A stretch of DNA of 64,000 bases from Chloroflexota bacterium (GTDB lineage Bacteria; Chloroflexota; Anaerolineae; J102), in the NCBI GenBank assembly GCA_029782215.1, contig JAKOVD010000144.1:186001-250000 (forward strand), written 5' to 3'. Each line of letters opens with the position of its first letter. Within the stretch, counting starts at the first letter, position 1. Made by a program: the position numbers and the translations under genes. Below the pieces are notes generated by a model. It searched no databases. It was not told the origin of the DNA and saw only the letters and a program-made list of their open reading frames with translations. Of this stretch, positions 52,213-63,193 are shown piece by piece.

Positions 52213-53115
52213 TTAGCTGCGGCTCGGCTTTTCCTTGGAGAACGGCGCCCGCAGCGAACGGATGATCACCACCAACCCTTCCGCCATGAGCTTGAAGGGA
52301 TACAGAAAGACATCAAAGATCCGATCAACCAGCCCCATAAGGCTTCCCAGGAACCACAGCAAGTGACCCATGCGGCGCTGCAGCCAGGGGGTGTGAGCAT
52401 AGACCAGTGCGCCCGCGATCGTCAGCAGTGAGAAGGCGAACTTCTGCAATGCGGTCAGGTCGAAGGCGATCTCATTGAGCGCCGCCACGTCGGTGACGAG
52501 CAGCTCGACGCTGATGATCAGGACCAACACATAGGCCGTGGGTACCAGGATCGGCTCGCGGCGGATCATGACCGTGAAAGCCTGGGCGGCGAAGCGCATC
52601 ATCAGGATGCCCAGGGCAACGCCCACCATGACCACCCAAAGCTTGTCACTGAGGGCCACGGCCGCGACCACGTTGTCCAGGCTGAAGGCCAGGTCCGCCA
52701 GCTCGACCGACACCACCACCATCCAGAAGTTCCTGTCACTCAGGTCTTTGACCTCATGCGCCTCGGCGCCCTTGTCTGCACGCACTCCCAACTGGCTGAC
52801 AGCCAGCTTGAGCAGATAGAGCGCGCCGACCAGCCGCAGCCAGGGATTGCGGATGATAAAGGAGGCCATGACCAGCATCAGCGCGCGACCCAGGTAGGCG
52901 CCCAGGAGCCCCACTTTCAGCGCCGCCGCCTGCTGTCCTCCCAGGGCAAAGTGGCCCCACGGTACCAGGAAGTGGAGCGGGCGCGGCCAGGGAATACCCT
53001 CATGTTCGGGCAGCACAGACACCATGGCCCCCAACACGGCGGCGTTGTCGATGGAGAGAATCCCTTCCAGGAAGATCAGTTGGGTGATGACAACGAGAAT
53101 CTCGGTAGGCGACAC
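52213..53115 (-). CDS. TerC-family integral membrane protein
   Basis: 300 aa with about seven to nine hydrophobic helices. Family motifs: FLEGILSIDNAAVLGAMVS near the N-terminus and ELADLAFSLDNVVAAVAL in the middle, each with the conserved Ser-x-Asp-Asn that probably coordinates metal. TerC proteins include tellurium-resistance and manganese-export types. The GTG at 53115 was chosen: it follows GGGAG by 9 nt and the promoter TTGACC/TATAGT. A reading from 53310 would extend through that promoter. No yybP-ykoY manganese riboswitch is visible in the short leader. Confidence 0.85.
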   Translation of the reverse strand: MSPTEILVVITQLIFLEGILSIDNAAVLGAMVSVLPEHEGIPWPRPLHFLVPWGHFALGGQQAAALKVGLLGAYLGRALMLVMASFIIRNPWLRLVGALYLLKLAVSQLGVRADKGAEAHEVKDLSDRNFWMVVVSVELADLAFSLDNVVAAVALSDKLWVVMVGVALGILMMRFAAQAFTVMIRREPILVPTAYVLVLIISVELLVTDVAALNEIAFDLTALQKFAFSLLTIAGALVYAHTPWLQRRMGHLLWFLGSLMGLVDRIFDVFLYPFKLMAEGLVVIIRSLRAPFSKEKPSRS

Positions 53116-53157
53116 GATGCACAACTCCCAGGGCGACCCTTCGTGGCGGGCACGGGC

Positions 53158-53186
53158 ACTATAGCACGCCGGCAAGGGGTGGTCAA
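53158..53186 (-). promoter_or_regulatory. Promoter for terC
   Basis: Minus strand: -35 TTGACC (53186-53181), exactly 17 bp, extended -10 TGCTATAGT with hexamer at 53163-53158. The leader to the GTG start is about 36 nt. Confidence 0.75.
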
Positions 53187-53199
53187 CGGCAGAGTGACT

Positions 53200-53228
53200 T
53201 TGCTTCCCATGCCATCTTCTGCTATTCT
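53200..53228 (+). promoter_or_regulatory. Promoter for the aminotransferase-enolase unit
   Basis: -35 TTGCTT (53200-53205), 17-bp spacer, extended -10 TGCTATTCT with hexamer at 53223-53228. Divergent from the terC promoter, whose -35 is 14 bp away. Confidence 0.6.
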
Positions 53229-53293
53229 CGCGCGTTGGCAGCCTTGCCAACGCCGCACATTCCGATACTTCTGTCACTGACTGCTTCTCTTTC

Positions 53294-54385
53294 ATGCCCG
53301 GAATCGTCACCCCTCCACGACTTTACATTCCCGGCCCCACGGAGGTCGCTGCCGATGTCCTGGCTGCCCAAACGCAGCCGCTGGTGGGGCACCGCAGCAC
53401 CGAGTTCACCGACCTCTTCTACCGCGTGGCAGGCAAACTCAAGCCGCTGCTGCTGACCGAACAGCACGTCTATATCGCCACGTGCTCGGGGTCAGGGCTG
53501 CAGGAAGCAGCGGTGCGCAACGGGATCAAACCCGGCCGCAAAGTCCTCCACCCCGTCAACGGCGCCTTCAGCGAACGCTGGCACCAGGTCGCCGTGGGCA
53601 ACGGCTGCGAAGCCGTGCGGGTCGATCTGCCCTGGGGACAGCCCATCCGCCTTGAGGACCTCGACCCCCATCTGGCGGCGGGCGGGTTCGACGCCGTCGC
53701 CCTCGTACACAACGAGACGAGCACGGGGGTCATGAGCGACATCGGTTCCATCGCGGCCCAGGTGCGCCAGCGCTACCCCGATGTACTGCTGATGGTCGAC
53801 GCCGTGTCCTCGGCGGGCGGCGTTCGCATCCCCTTCGATGAATGGGAACTCGACCTGCTGCTGACCTCCTCGCAGAAATGCCTGGCGCTGCCGCCGGGCC
53901 TGGCGTTCGCGGCGGTGTCCGACCGTTTCCTGGCCAGGGCACGCGAGGTGCCCTTCCGGGGCTGGTACTTCGATCTCCTGCTCCTCGAGAAGTACTTCAG
54001 CGATGGCAGGACCACCCCGGCCACGCCCGCCATTAGCCTGCTCTATGCCGCCGATCGCCAGTTCGACCGGATGCTGGCCGAAGGGCTGGAGGCGCGCTGG
54101 GCCAGGCACGCCCAGGGGATGCAGTTGACGCACGCGTGGGCGCACAAACACGGCTTCACCTTGTTCCCGGAACCGGGCTACGAGTCCCCCACGATCACCT
54201 GTATCCGCAACAACAGGGATGTCGACGTGGCGGTGATGGTGAAACACGCCAAGGCTCGTGGCCTGGTCATCGGCAACGGCTACGGCAAGCTCAAAGGTCA
54301 AACCTTCCGCATTGCGCACATGGGCGAGCTGACGCCGGCGCAGATGGAAGAGCTCTTTGTGGTACTCGACGAATTTCTCAGCTAA
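53294..54385 (+). CDS. Class V aminotransferase (alanine/serine-glyoxylate type)
   Basis: 363-aa PLP enzyme. LYIPGPTEVAADVLAAQTQP, HRSTEFTDLF and TCSGSGLQEAAVRN (phosphate-binding turn) lie in the N-terminal half. The Asp of LLMVDAVSSAGG contacts the PLP ring. The Schiff-base Lys is in LLTSSQKCLALPPGLAF. Close to alanine-glyoxylate, serine-glyoxylate and phosphoserine-type class V enzymes; substrate choice cannot be read safely. It is followed 21 bp later by enolase, likely on one transcript, and the pairing suggests serine or glyoxylate-linked carbon metabolism. Confidence 0.85.
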   Translation: MPGIVTPPRLYIPGPTEVAADVLAAQTQPLVGHRSTEFTDLFYRVAGKLKPLLLTEQHVYIATCSGSGLQEAAVRNGIKPGRKVLHPVNGAFSERWHQVAVGNGCEAVRVDLPWGQPIRLEDLDPHLAAGGFDAVALVHNETSTGVMSDIGSIAAQVRQRYPDVLLMVDAVSSAGGVRIPFDEWELDLLLTSSQKCLALPPGLAFAAVSDRFLARAREVPFRGWYFDLLLLEKYFSDGRTTPATPAISLLYAADRQFDRMLAEGLEARWARHAQGMQLTHAWAHKHGFTLFPEPGYESPTITCIRNNRDVDVAVMVKHAKARGLVIGNGYGKLKGQTFRIAHMGELTPAQMEELFVVLDEFLS

Positions 54386-55699
<1,314 letters not shown>

Positions 55700-55725
55700 G
55701 AGGCGCTTCGCTGCACCTGTCTGTC

Positions 55726-55757
55726 ACGCCGCCTGGCGCCACGCCAGGCGGCGTTTT
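55726..55757 (+). terminator. Intrinsic terminator after enolase
   Basis: A perfect 13-bp stem ACGCCGCCTGGCG (55726-55738) / CGCCAGGCGGCGT (55742-55754) with a CCA loop, followed by TTTT. Confidence 0.9.
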
Positions 55758-55823
55758 GATGCCGGCGCGTGACTGCTTCTCCGAACCGTATCGGCGCCGC
55801 TCTGGCAATCGCCGCGTCAAAGA

Positions 55824-55832
55824 TGGTAGAAT
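55824..55832 (+). promoter_or_regulatory. Extended -10 promoter for moxR
   Basis: TGGTAGAAT, with the hexamer TAGAAT at 55827-55832, 44 bp upstream of the ATG. No good -35. It follows the enolase terminator. Confidence 0.5.
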
Positions 55833-55875
55833 ACTTTGACCTGTACATGAATTCACTCATCAGTCTGGAGTTGTG

Positions 55876-56838
55876 ATGCCTGCACCGACGATAGTCCGTA
55901 ACCTGGTGGAGACGGTGAGCGCCAACGTTGGCCGTGTGATCATGGGGAAGCATCATGCTATCCAGTCCACGATCCTGGCCTTGCTATGTGAAGGACACCT
56001 GCTGATCGAAGATGTGCCCGGCCTGGGCAAGACGATGCTGGCCCGCTCCATCGCCCGCTCCATCGGCTGTGCCTTCAGCCGCATCCAGTTCACGCCGGAC
56101 ATGCTGCCGAGTGACGTCACCGGGGTCTCGGTCTACAACCAGAAATCTCAGCAGTTCGAGTTCCGGCCGGGACCCATCTTCGCCCAGATCGTGTTGGCAG
56201 ACGAGATCAACCGGGCGACGCCGAAGACTCAGGCTGCACTGCTGGAGGCGATGGAGGAGCGCCAGGTCACTGTGGACGGCACCACCTATCCCCTGGCCCG
56301 GCCCTTCCTGGTGCTTGCGACCCAAAACCCCATCGAGTATGAGGGCACCTTCCCGCTGCCCGAAGCCCAGGTCGACCGCTTCATCATGCGCGTCCATCTC
56401 GGCTATCCCGAGCGCCAGCACGAGATGGCGATGCTGGCCTCACAGCAGGATCACCACCCCATCCAGGACCTGGGCCAGATCGTGTCGGCCGAAGATCTGA
56501 CCAGCGCCCAGGATGTGGTGAAGACCATCTACGTCGACGATCAGATCAAGAACTACATCATCTCGCTGGCGGCGGCCACGCGTGAGCACCCTGACGTCTA
56601 CCTGGGGGCCAGTCCGCGCGGATCGCTGGCGCTTTTCAAGACCTCACGCGCCTTTGCAGCCGCCCAGGGCCGGGATTATGTCATCCCCGATGACGTCAAG
56701 GCATTGGCGGTCGCGACCCTCGCCCACCGCCTGATCATCAGTCCCTCGGCACGGATCAAGAACGTCAACCCCGACACGATCATCCAGGAGACGCTTGCGA
56801 CTGTTCCTATTCCCGGCGCCCGTACTCGCGCAGCCTGA
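55876..56838 (+). CDS. MoxR-family AAA+ ATPase
   Basis: 320 aa. Walker A is [16 protein letters not shown] at about residue 40-55, Walker B is [20 protein letters not shown], and sensor segments are [19 protein letters not shown] and [17 protein letters not shown]. MoxR ATPases act as chaperones and are usually followed by DUF58/VWA genes, as here. The ATG at 55876 was selected with GGAG 5 nt upstream; a GTG three bases earlier is equally in frame. Confidence 0.93.
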   Translation: MPAPTIVRNLVETVSANVGRVIMGKHHAIQSTILALLCEGHLLIEDVPGLGKTMLARSIARSIGCAFSRIQFTPDMLPSDVTGVSVYNQKSQQFEFRPGPIFAQIVLADEINRATPKTQAALLEAMEERQVTVDGTTYPLARPFLVLATQNPIEYEGTFPLPEAQVDRFIMRVHLGYPERQHEMAMLASQQDHHPIQDLGQIVSAEDLTSAQDVVKTIYVDDQIKNYIISLAAATREHPDVYLGASPRGSLALFKTSRAFAAAQGRDYVIPDDVKALAVATLAHRLIISPSARIKNVNPDTIIQETLATVPIPGARTRAA

Positions 56839-56873
56839 CGGCGGCCGAGGACGTCCCTGAAGCTCCCGCCCCT

Positions 56874-58151
56874 ATGCGTCGCAACTCGCTTGTCGCGCTT
56901 GTGGTCTGGGTGATCAGCCTGGTGGCTGCGCTCAGCACCGGCCGCGACCTGCTCTTTAACACCCTGTACCTGATCAGCATTGTCCTGGTGGCTTCTTTTG
57001 CCTGGGCGTGGCTCAACATCAACCGCGTGGGGTTGAGTCGCTATACACGGGCCCGCCGCAGCCAGGTTGGCCGGCTGGCAGAAGAGCAGTTCGAGCTCAC
57101 CAATCGCAGCCGGCTGCCCAAGCTGTGGCTGGAGGTCCGGGATCACTCGACGCTGCCGGGGCACTATCCCTCGCGCGTGGTGGCCTCGCTGGGGGGGCGC
57201 AAGAAGTATGCCTGGTACGTGCGCACGCCGTGCTATCGTCGCGGCCGCTATCTGCTGGGGCCGCTGACGGTGCGCAGCGGCGATCCCCTTGGCATCTTCG
57301 AGCTCAGCCGCACCCTGCCGCAGACCAATACCATCCTCGTCTACCCTGCCACCGTCGACGTTCACGGTTTTCGGCTGCCGGAGGGACAGATGCCCGGCGG
57401 AGAGGCCGCCCGCACCCGCACCCACTATTTGACGACCAACGTCAGCACGGTGCGCGACTATGTGCCGGGCGACAGCTTCAACCGCATCCATTGGCGCTCG
57501 ACCGCCCGCCGGGGAGAGCTCATCGTCAAGGAATTCGAGCTGGACCCGACCAGCGACGTCTGGCTTTTGCTCGACCTGGAGGCGCTGTGGCATGCCGCCA
57601 TGCCCTGGCAGGCGCCGGAGGAGTTGGATCGCCCGGCCGTGCTGTGGAGCGAGCGCACCACGCGCTTCGAGCTCATCCCCGCCACCATCGAGTATGCCGT
57701 CACGGCGGCAGCGTCCCTTGCCCGGCGCTACCTGGTCGAACGCCGCGCCGTCGGCCTGATCGCCTATCCCGGGCACCGTGAGATCATCCAGCCGGACCGC
57801 GGCGAGCGCCAGCTCAACAAGATCCTGGAAACCCTGGCCGTACTGCAGCCGACCGGCACCCTTGCCTTCGACCGTTTTCTGGCGGCCGAGAGCAGCTTTC
57901 TCGGCCGCACCAGCACGATTGTGGCCATCACGCCTTCGACAGACAGCGCCTGGGTGGCAGGAATGCGCGAGATCGGACGCCGCGGCGCCCGCGGCGCCGC
58001 CATCCTGGTCGCCGCCGACTCCTTTGGCGGCGCTTCCCGCCATGAGCGCACCCTGGCTGAACTCTGGGCGAACAACATTCCCACCTACGTTTTGCGCCGC
58101 GGCCTCGCCATCGGCGATGCTCTTTCCCAGTACGCCCGGCCGGGCGAATGA
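56874..58151 (+). CDS. DUF58-domain protein
   Basis: 425 aa. Two short hydrophobic helices at the N-terminus (ALVVWVISLVAALSTG and TLYLISIVLVASFAWAWL) anchor a cytoplasmic part with the DUF58 hallmark VRDYVPGDSFNRIHWRSTAR near residue 195 and the following VKEFELDPTSDVWLLLDLEA (a VWA-like strand). It is the standard partner of MoxR. Its stop codon lies inside the first unit of the 20-bp tandem array at 58141. Confidence 0.9.
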   Translation: MRRNSLVALVVWVISLVAALSTGRDLLFNTLYLISIVLVASFAWAWLNINRVGLSRYTRARRSQVGRLAEEQFELTNRSRLPKLWLEVRDHSTLPGHYPSRVVASLGGRKKYAWYVRTPCYRRGRYLLGPLTVRSGDPLGIFELSRTLPQTNTILVYPATVDVHGFRLPEGQMPGGEAARTRTHYLTTNVSTVRDYVPGDSFNRIHWRSTARRGELIVKEFELDPTSDVWLLLDLEALWHAAMPWQAPEELDRPAVLWSERTTRFELIPATIEYAVTAAASLARRYLVERRAVGLIAYPGHREIIQPDRGERQLNKILETLAVLQPTGTLAFDRFLAAESSFLGRTSTIVAITPSTDSAWVAGMREIGRRGARGAAILVAADSFGGASRHERTLAELWANNIPTYVLRRGLAIGDALSQYARPGE

Positions 58152-58240
58152 TCGCCCGAAAGGCGAATGATCGCCCAATCGGGCGAATGATCGCCCAACT
58201 GGGCGAATGATCGCCCAACTGGGCGAATGATCGGCGAACG
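58141..58240. repeat. 20-bp tandem array of self-complementary units
   Basis: Five 20-bp units in a row (58141, 58161, 58181, 58201, 58221), the third and fourth identical: GGGCGAATGATCGCCCAACT. Each full unit contains GGGCGA-ATGA-TCGCCC, a 6-bp stem with a 4-nt loop. The junctions CGCCCA-AC-TGGGCG are also self-complementary. The first unit contains the DUF58 stop codon. Confidence 0.9.
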
Positions 58241-58261
58241 GCGCCCGGACAGGCGCCGTTC
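58236..58261 (+). terminator. Perfect 10-bp hairpin before the GNAT gene
   Basis: GAACGGCGCC (58236-58245) and GGCGCCGTTC (58252-58261) with loop CGGACA. No U-run follows; the Shine-Dalgarno GAGGAGG begins 3 nt later, so it may instead affect translation of the GNAT gene. Confidence 0.5.
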
Positions 58262-58275
58262 ATGAGGAGGAACCG

Positions 58276-58812
58276 TTGCTGCAAATCCGCCGTCCTACGC
58301 TCCATGACCTGAACGATTGTGTTCGTCTCGACAGCTCGTACACCACGCAGCGCGTCTGGCAAATGAGCCTGGATGTGGAAGAACACGACATTCAAGCCAA
58401 TTTCCACCTCATCTATCTTCCGCGACCGGTGACCTTCACCATCCCTCCTGTCGCCGAAAACATGCTGCAGTGTTGGCAGCGCGGCGACTGCCTGCTGGCG
58501 GCCCGTTGGCAGAACAGTCTGGTCGGTTTCCTTCACCTGGTGCCTGATCCGCAGACCCGCAGCGGTCGCATCGCGCACCATACCATCGCTCCCGATCACA
58601 GGCGCCGCGGCATGGGCGCTCGTCTCCTGCAGGCGGGACTGCTGTGGGCGCGCGACCACAACCTCGGCAGCGCGACCGTCGAAGTGCCCACGAAGAACCA
58701 CCCCGCCATCAGCTTCTATATGAAGCAGGGCTTTACCTTTACCGGTTTCTACGAGCGCACCTACGGTGATCAGGAAATCATCTTTCAGTTGGCGCGCAGC
58801 ACCCTCCGCTAG
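58276..58812 (+). CDS. GNAT-family N-acetyltransferase
   Basis: 178 aa. The acetyl-CoA binding region is HTIAPDHRRRGMGARLLQAG (R/Q-x-x-G-x-G/A), followed by ATVEVPTKNHPAISFYMKQGF. Substrate unknown. Start TTG at 58276, chosen because GAGGAGG lies 5 nt upstream and no ATG is available before the first strand. It starts just after the repeat array and ends 6 bp before the membrane GAF gene. Confidence 0.82.
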   Translation: MLQIRRPTLHDLNDCVRLDSSYTTQRVWQMSLDVEEHDIQANFHLIYLPRPVTFTIPPVAENMLQCWQRGDCLLAARWQNSLVGFLHLVPDPQTRSGRIAHHTIAPDHRRRGMGARLLQAGLLWARDHNLGSATVEVPTKNHPAISFYMKQGFTFTGFYERTYGDQEIIFQLARSTLR

Positions 58813-58818
58813 GTTCGC

Positions 58819-60807
58819 ATGGCCCAAGCACCTCTTTGGCTGAGCTTGTTGGAGTCCGCCAACCTCTTCCTGTCCTCGGCCATCCTTGTTCTTAGCTTTT
58901 CGCTGTTCGTCTATATCCTGACGTACAACCTGCACAGCCGGGTGGGTCGGGCCTTTGCGGCGCTGCTGCTGGGGGTGATCATCGTCTATGCGGTGGATGT
59001 GGTGCTGCCGCGGGTTGACTGGCAGGAGACCTGGCTGCGCTTCCAATGGCTGGGCATTGCCCTGGTGCCCGCCGCCTATCTGCACTTTTCCCGCGCCGTC
59101 CTGATTGCCACGTGGATGCAGCCCTACCAGAGGCGGTGGGTCTGGATCATCCGCGCCGCCTATGGGCTTTCGGCGTTCTTTGCGGCGCTGGCGCTCTTCA
59201 CAGACGTCCTGGTGCAGCCGCCGGCCGGGACTCGTCTTGTCACCTACCTTCAACCCGGCTTCCTGTTTCTGCCTTTCACGCTGTACTTCGCCTCCGCCAC
59301 CCTCTGGGGAGGGTGGAACCTTCTTCGCGCACGCTCGCACGTGCGCACCGCCGCCTCGAAGCGCCGCCTGAATTACCTGCTCTGGAGCTTCGCCGCGCCG
59401 GCGGTGGGCGTTTTTCCGTACCTGATCCTGGCGCCCAGTGCCGGCACCGCCGACGCCGTGGCGGTGCTCGTGCTCTCGTCGGTGGCCAACCTGCTCGTGG
59501 GCATCATGCTGGTCGTCATGACCTACAGCGTGGCCTATTACGGGGTGCTGGCGCCGGACCGCGTGGTCAAGCGGCAGCTTGTCTACTTCCTGCTGCGCGG
59601 CCCCGTGGTGGCGGCGCTCGTCGTGGGGTTGATCATCTCCGTCCCCAAGGTGGAGGCCATCGTGGGCCTGCCGCCGGATACGGCGCTCACAATCTTCATC
59701 GTCGCCACGATTGTCCTGGCCCAGATCGCGTTTTCTATCTTTCAGCCCTGGATCGACCGCCTGCTCTACCGCAACGAAAGCGGGGAGGTGCAGTGGCTGC
59801 GCACGCTGGAAACCCGCCTCATGACCAGCGGGGACCTGCGCCAGTTCCTGGAAAACGTCCTCGTCTCCACCTGCGACGTCCTCCAGGTCAACGCCGGTTT
59901 TGTCGCTCTTCCCGGCGAGACCGGCGCCCGCCTGGAAGCCGTGGTGGGCAGTGAGAGTTTCGCCTGGCACGCCCTGTCGTTGCCCGAGGTCCAGCGCCTG
60001 CTGACTGCCGACACGCCTGACAGCAGCTTCCACGATGTCAACGGCTATGCTATCCGCACGCTTGTCAATCGCCATGATGACAGCGCCATGGGGATCATCG
60101 GCTTCCGCAGGCCGGAGCGCAGCCTGGAAGCGCTTGACGAGGAAACAAGCGCTGTCATCAGCCATCTTCTGCGCCGCGCCGAAATCGCCGTCGAGGATCG
60201 CCGTCTTCAGCTCGACGTCTTCGAGGCCCTGCGTCCCATTCTGCCCGACATCGCGGTCATGCAGGCGCTGCGCGGCACGGTGCCTTACATCGTTCTGCCA
60301 TCAGAAGGGGAGGCCGGCGCTCTCACCGAGGCGCCGGAGTTCACCGAGTGGGTGCGGGATGCGCTCACCCACTTCTGGGGCGGGCCCAAGCTGAGCGACA
60401 GCCCCCTGCTCGACCTGCACATCGTGCGGCAGCGCCTGGCGGAGTATGACGATTCGCCCACGCGGGCGCTGCGGGCGGTGCTGCAGATCGCGGTCGAACG
60501 GCAGCGTCCCCCCGGCGAGCGCCAGATGACGACTTCGGAGTGGTTGCTGTACAATATCCTTGACCTGAAGTTCATCCAGGGTAAACGCGTGCGTGAGGTC
60601 TCCGACCGTCTGGCCATGAGCGAATCGGACCTCTATCGCAAACAACGCGTCGCCATCACCGAGGTAGCTCGTGCCCTGGCTGAATTGGAGGCCAGCGCCC
60701 TGCCGGTCGACCAGGCCGTGTCACAGCCCGGCCTTCGTGTCGATGCAGCGCCCACGCCCGACATGGCCGCAGTCGGACCGCCCGCTGCCGGAACCAGCCG
60801 CAATTGA
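58819..60807 (+). CDS. Membrane sensor-like protein with GAF domain and C-terminal HTH-like segment
   Basis: 662 aa. The N-terminal 310 residues hold about eight hydrophobic helices in the manner of HisKA_7TM-type sensor modules. A GAF-like domain follows at about 325-455 (LENVLVSTCDVLQVNAGFVA, MGIIGFRRPERSLEAL). No HisKA or HATPase motifs (H-box, N/G boxes) are seen, and no GGDEF or EAL. The C-terminus contains LYNILDLKFIQGKRVREVSD and RLAMSESDLYRKQRVAITEV, which look like a helix-turn-helix segment, then a disordered Pro/Ala tail. I infer a membrane-bound one-component regulator. It lies 6 bp after the GNAT gene. Confidence 0.6.
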   Translation: MAQAPLWLSLLESANLFLSSAILVLSFSLFVYILTYNLHSRVGRAFAALLLGVIIVYAVDVVLPRVDWQETWLRFQWLGIALVPAAYLHFSRAVLIATWMQPYQRRWVWIIRAAYGLSAFFAALALFTDVLVQPPAGTRLVTYLQPGFLFLPFTLYFASATLWGGWNLLRARSHVRTAASKRRLNYLLWSFAAPAVGVFPYLILAPSAGTADAVAVLVLSSVANLLVGIMLVVMTYSVAYYGVLAPDRVVKRQLVYFLLRGPVVAALVVGLIISVPKVEAIVGLPPDTALTIFIVATIVLAQIAFSIFQPWIDRLLYRNESGEVQWLRTLETRLMTSGDLRQFLENVLVSTCDVLQVNAGFVALPGETGARLEAVVGSESFAWHALSLPEVQRLLTADTPDSSFHDVNGYAIRTLVNRHDDSAMGIIGFRRPERSLEALDEETSAVISHLLRRAEIAVEDRRLQLDVFEALRPILPDIAVMQALRGTVPYIVLPSEGEAGALTEAPEFTEWVRDALTHFWGGPKLSDSPLLDLHIVRQRLAEYDDSPTRALRAVLQIAVERQRPPGERQMTTSEWLLYNILDLKFIQGKRVREVSDRLAMSESDLYRKQRVAITEVARALAELEASALPVDQAVSQPGLRVDAAPTPDMAAVGPPAAGTSRN

Positions 60808-60857
60808 GAAGCACCTGTGAGGCTGCGACCTCGCCGGTCTCTTCGGAGTGAAGCGCC

Positions 60858-63047
60858 GTGTCTTCCCCCACTCGCGCCGCTCTCGGCAAGAATCACACGC
60901 TCATAGGCCTCGTTCTCCTGGGTGCGGGCGCCCTGGCCCTGATCGATCTCTTTGTGTCGCCGCAGGGCAGCCCCTATCTGCGGGCGCTGTTGGGTTGGGG
61001 GGCGGTCGTACTGGCCGGTTTGCTGTTGTTCCTGGGCTTGTTCCTGACCTTCCGGGGTCCGATGGAATCGCTGCTGGGCCGGGAGTGGTATCCCGAAGCC
61101 CTGCTGGGGTTTGAGCTCATCTTTGTGGCAGGGCTTGCGATGGCGCACATGCGTTACGGCGCCAATGGCTTTTTCGCCGCCCGCGCCGGCCAGGGCGGCG
61201 GCTATGTCGGGTGGGCGCTCTCCAGTGTGCTCATCCGCTACCTGGACACCCCCATGACCTGGGCGCTCCTGGTAGGGGTGGCGCTGGCCGGCCTTGTGGT
61301 GGTGGTCCTCTTTACACCGCTGCGCGGGCTCAACCTGCACCGCCTGCTTCCCGACCGGACGCCTGCCGCGACCGGGCAGGAGGGGTCGCCGGCGCTGGCT
61401 CTGCCTCCACCGGCGCCAGCGCGGCAGCGGCCAGCCCGTAAGCGGGCCGCGCCGCCCCCTGCCGTATCCGAGACGGCGGCCGCCGCGCCAGTGGAGGCAG
61501 AGCCGGCATCCCCGCCCCAGCCGGCAGCGCCGCCGCCCGCGGCGAAGAAGCGCCAGCGCAACAAGCAGGCGCCGGTGGAGATGAAGCAGGAGGCCCAGGT
61601 TGCCGCCAAGCCGGCGCCGGCGCCCGACCGCCGGAAGCTGCCCCCCTTCAACCTGCTGAACACCGAGGAGCGGAGCGGCACCCGAAACGAACAGGCGGCG
61701 ATCCAGGCGGCCATCATCGAGGACACGCTGCGCGGCTTCGATATCCCCGTCAAGGTGACGGAGATCAATGTGGGGCCGACCGTGACGCAGTTTGGCATCG
61801 TGCCCGGCACCTACCAGCGCAATGACAAGGTCACCCGCGTCCGCGTCGGCCAGATCGTCGCCCTGGCCGATGATCTGGCGCTGGCGCTGTCCGCCAGTCC
61901 CGTGCGCATCGAGGCGCCGGTGCCGGGCAAGCCCTACGTCGGCATCGAAGTGCCCAACCCGAACACCGCCCTGGTCAGCCTGCGCAAGCTGCTCAAGGAC
62001 GACGAGTTCACCAGGGTGGGCAGCCCGCTGGCGATTCCCCTGGGGCGCGATGTCAGCGGCGCAGCGGTGGTGGTCGATCTGCACAGGCTGCCCCACCTGC
62101 TCATTGCGGGCGCCACGGGTTCGGGCAAATCGGTGGCCCTGAACGGCATCATCTGCGGTTTGCTCTTCAACAATCTCCCCAGCACGCTGCGACTGCTGCT
62201 GGTCGATCCCAAGCGCGTGGAACTGCCCGGCTACAACGGCCTGCCCCACCTGGTGGCGCCCGTGGTCACCGACGCCGAGCAAGCCAACGGCGCCCTGAGT
62301 TGGCTCCTGGTGCAGATGGATGACCGCTACCGCCTGTTCAACCAGGCCGGCGTGCGCAATATCATCAGCTACAACGAGATCATGGACCCCAAGGAGCGGC
62401 TGCCCTACATCGTGCTCGTGATCGATGAACTGGCCGACCTGATGATGGTCGCGCCCGACACGATCGAGGCCAAGCTCGTGCGGCTGGCGCAGATGGCGCG
62501 CGCCACCGGCATCCATCTCATCATCGCCACACAGCGCCCTTCGGTCGACGTCGTCACCGGCCTGATCAAGGCCAACTTCCCGGCCCGGCTGGCCTTTGCG
62601 GTCACCAGCCAGATCGATTCGCGCGTCGTCCTGGACACCCCCGGCGCCGAGAAGCTGCTGGGGCGGGGCGATGGCCTGCTCATGACCGCGGACAGCGCCA
62701 AGCTGCGCCGCATCCAGGGCTGTTTCGTGAGCGACGTCGAGATCGACGCCCTGGTGCGCTGGTGGCAGAGCAACACTCCCGCCGCCCCCCATGACCCCCT
62801 GCAGCCGCGCTATCCCTGGAGCCAACTCATGGTCGAGCAGGCCACCGCCGACGATGTGCTGCAGCAGGCCATCGACAAGCTGCGGGGACGCCAGTTCATC
62901 AGCGTGTCCGGCCTGCAGCGTCTCATGGGCTTGGGCTATCCCCGGGCGGCGCGGCTGATGGACGAGCTGGAGGCAGCGGGGGTCGTCGGTCCGGAGGAGG
63001 ACAGGCGGTCCGGCCGGCCGGTGCTGCTGGACGACGACGCCGTCTGA
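60858..63047 (+). CDS. ftsK: DNA translocase FtsK/SpoIIIE
   Basis: 729-aa hexameric DNA pump for chromosome segregation at the septum. Four N-terminal hydrophobic helices (residues 12-155) are followed by a Pro/Ala-rich linker, shorter than in E. coli. The motor domain starts near 265: alpha/beta part with [20 protein letters not shown], Walker [17 protein letters not shown] near 415, Walker [16 protein letters not shown] near 515, and [20 protein letters not shown]. The C-terminal gamma winged helix ([20 protein letters not shown]) recognises KOPS-type sites. GTG start. Confidence 0.95.
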   Translation: MSSPTRAALGKNHTLIGLVLLGAGALALIDLFVSPQGSPYLRALLGWGAVVLAGLLLFLGLFLTFRGPMESLLGREWYPEALLGFELIFVAGLAMAHMRYGANGFFAARAGQGGGYVGWALSSVLIRYLDTPMTWALLVGVALAGLVVVVLFTPLRGLNLHRLLPDRTPAATGQEGSPALALPPPAPARQRPARKRAAPPPAVSETAAAAPVEAEPASPPQPAAPPPAAKKRQRNKQAPVEMKQEAQVAAKPAPAPDRRKLPPFNLLNTEERSGTRNEQAAIQAAIIEDTLRGFDIPVKVTEINVGPTVTQFGIVPGTYQRNDKVTRVRVGQIVALADDLALALSASPVRIEAPVPGKPYVGIEVPNPNTALVSLRKLLKDDEFTRVGSPLAIPLGRDVSGAAVVVDLHRLPHLLIAGATGSGKSVALNGIICGLLFNNLPSTLRLLLVDPKRVELPGYNGLPHLVAPVVTDAEQANGALSWLLVQMDDRYRLFNQAGVRNIISYNEIMDPKERLPYIVLVIDELADLMMVAPDTIEAKLVRLAQMARATGIHLIIATQRPSVDVVTGLIKANFPARLAFAVTSQIDSRVVLDTPGAEKLLGRGDGLLMTADSAKLRRIQGCFVSDVEIDALVRWWQSNTPAAPHDPLQPRYPWSQLMVEQATADDVLQQAIDKLRGRQFISVSGLQRLMGLGYPRAARLMDELEAAGVVGPEEDRRSGRPVLLDDDAV

Positions 63048-63086
63048 CACACGGAGGCCGCCGTCCCCAAGGCCTCTGCCGCAAGC

Positions 63087-63115
63087 GGCGAATCGTTGGG
63101 TCAATTCGCCTATTT
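63087..63115 (+). terminator. Terminator-like hairpin between ftsK and infA
   Basis: GGCGAAT (63087-63093) and ATTCGCC (63104-63110) form a 7-bp stem with a 10-nt loop, followed by TATTT. It overlaps the -35 of the infA promoter. Confidence 0.5.
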
Positions 63116-63125
63116 GTGCTAAACT
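63096..63125 (+). promoter_or_regulatory. Promoter for infA
   Basis: -35 TTGGGT (63096-63101), 18-bp spacer, extended -10 TGCTAAACT with hexamer at 63120-63125. The leader to the TTG start at 63194 is about 60 nt. Confidence 0.45.
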
Positions 63126-63193
63126 TAGCATTTGACTATGTGCCCGCACGCAGCCAGTTTACTGTCTCATCCATTGACAAAGGAGAAGCCCAC

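Noticed and set aside
53116-53160. yybP-ykoY manganese riboswitch upstream of terC
   Set aside because: The leader from the predicted start to the GTG is only about 36 nt, too short for that riboswitch.
58141-58240. CRISPR array
   Set aside because: The 20-bp units are directly adjacent without unique spacers, and no cas genes are nearby.
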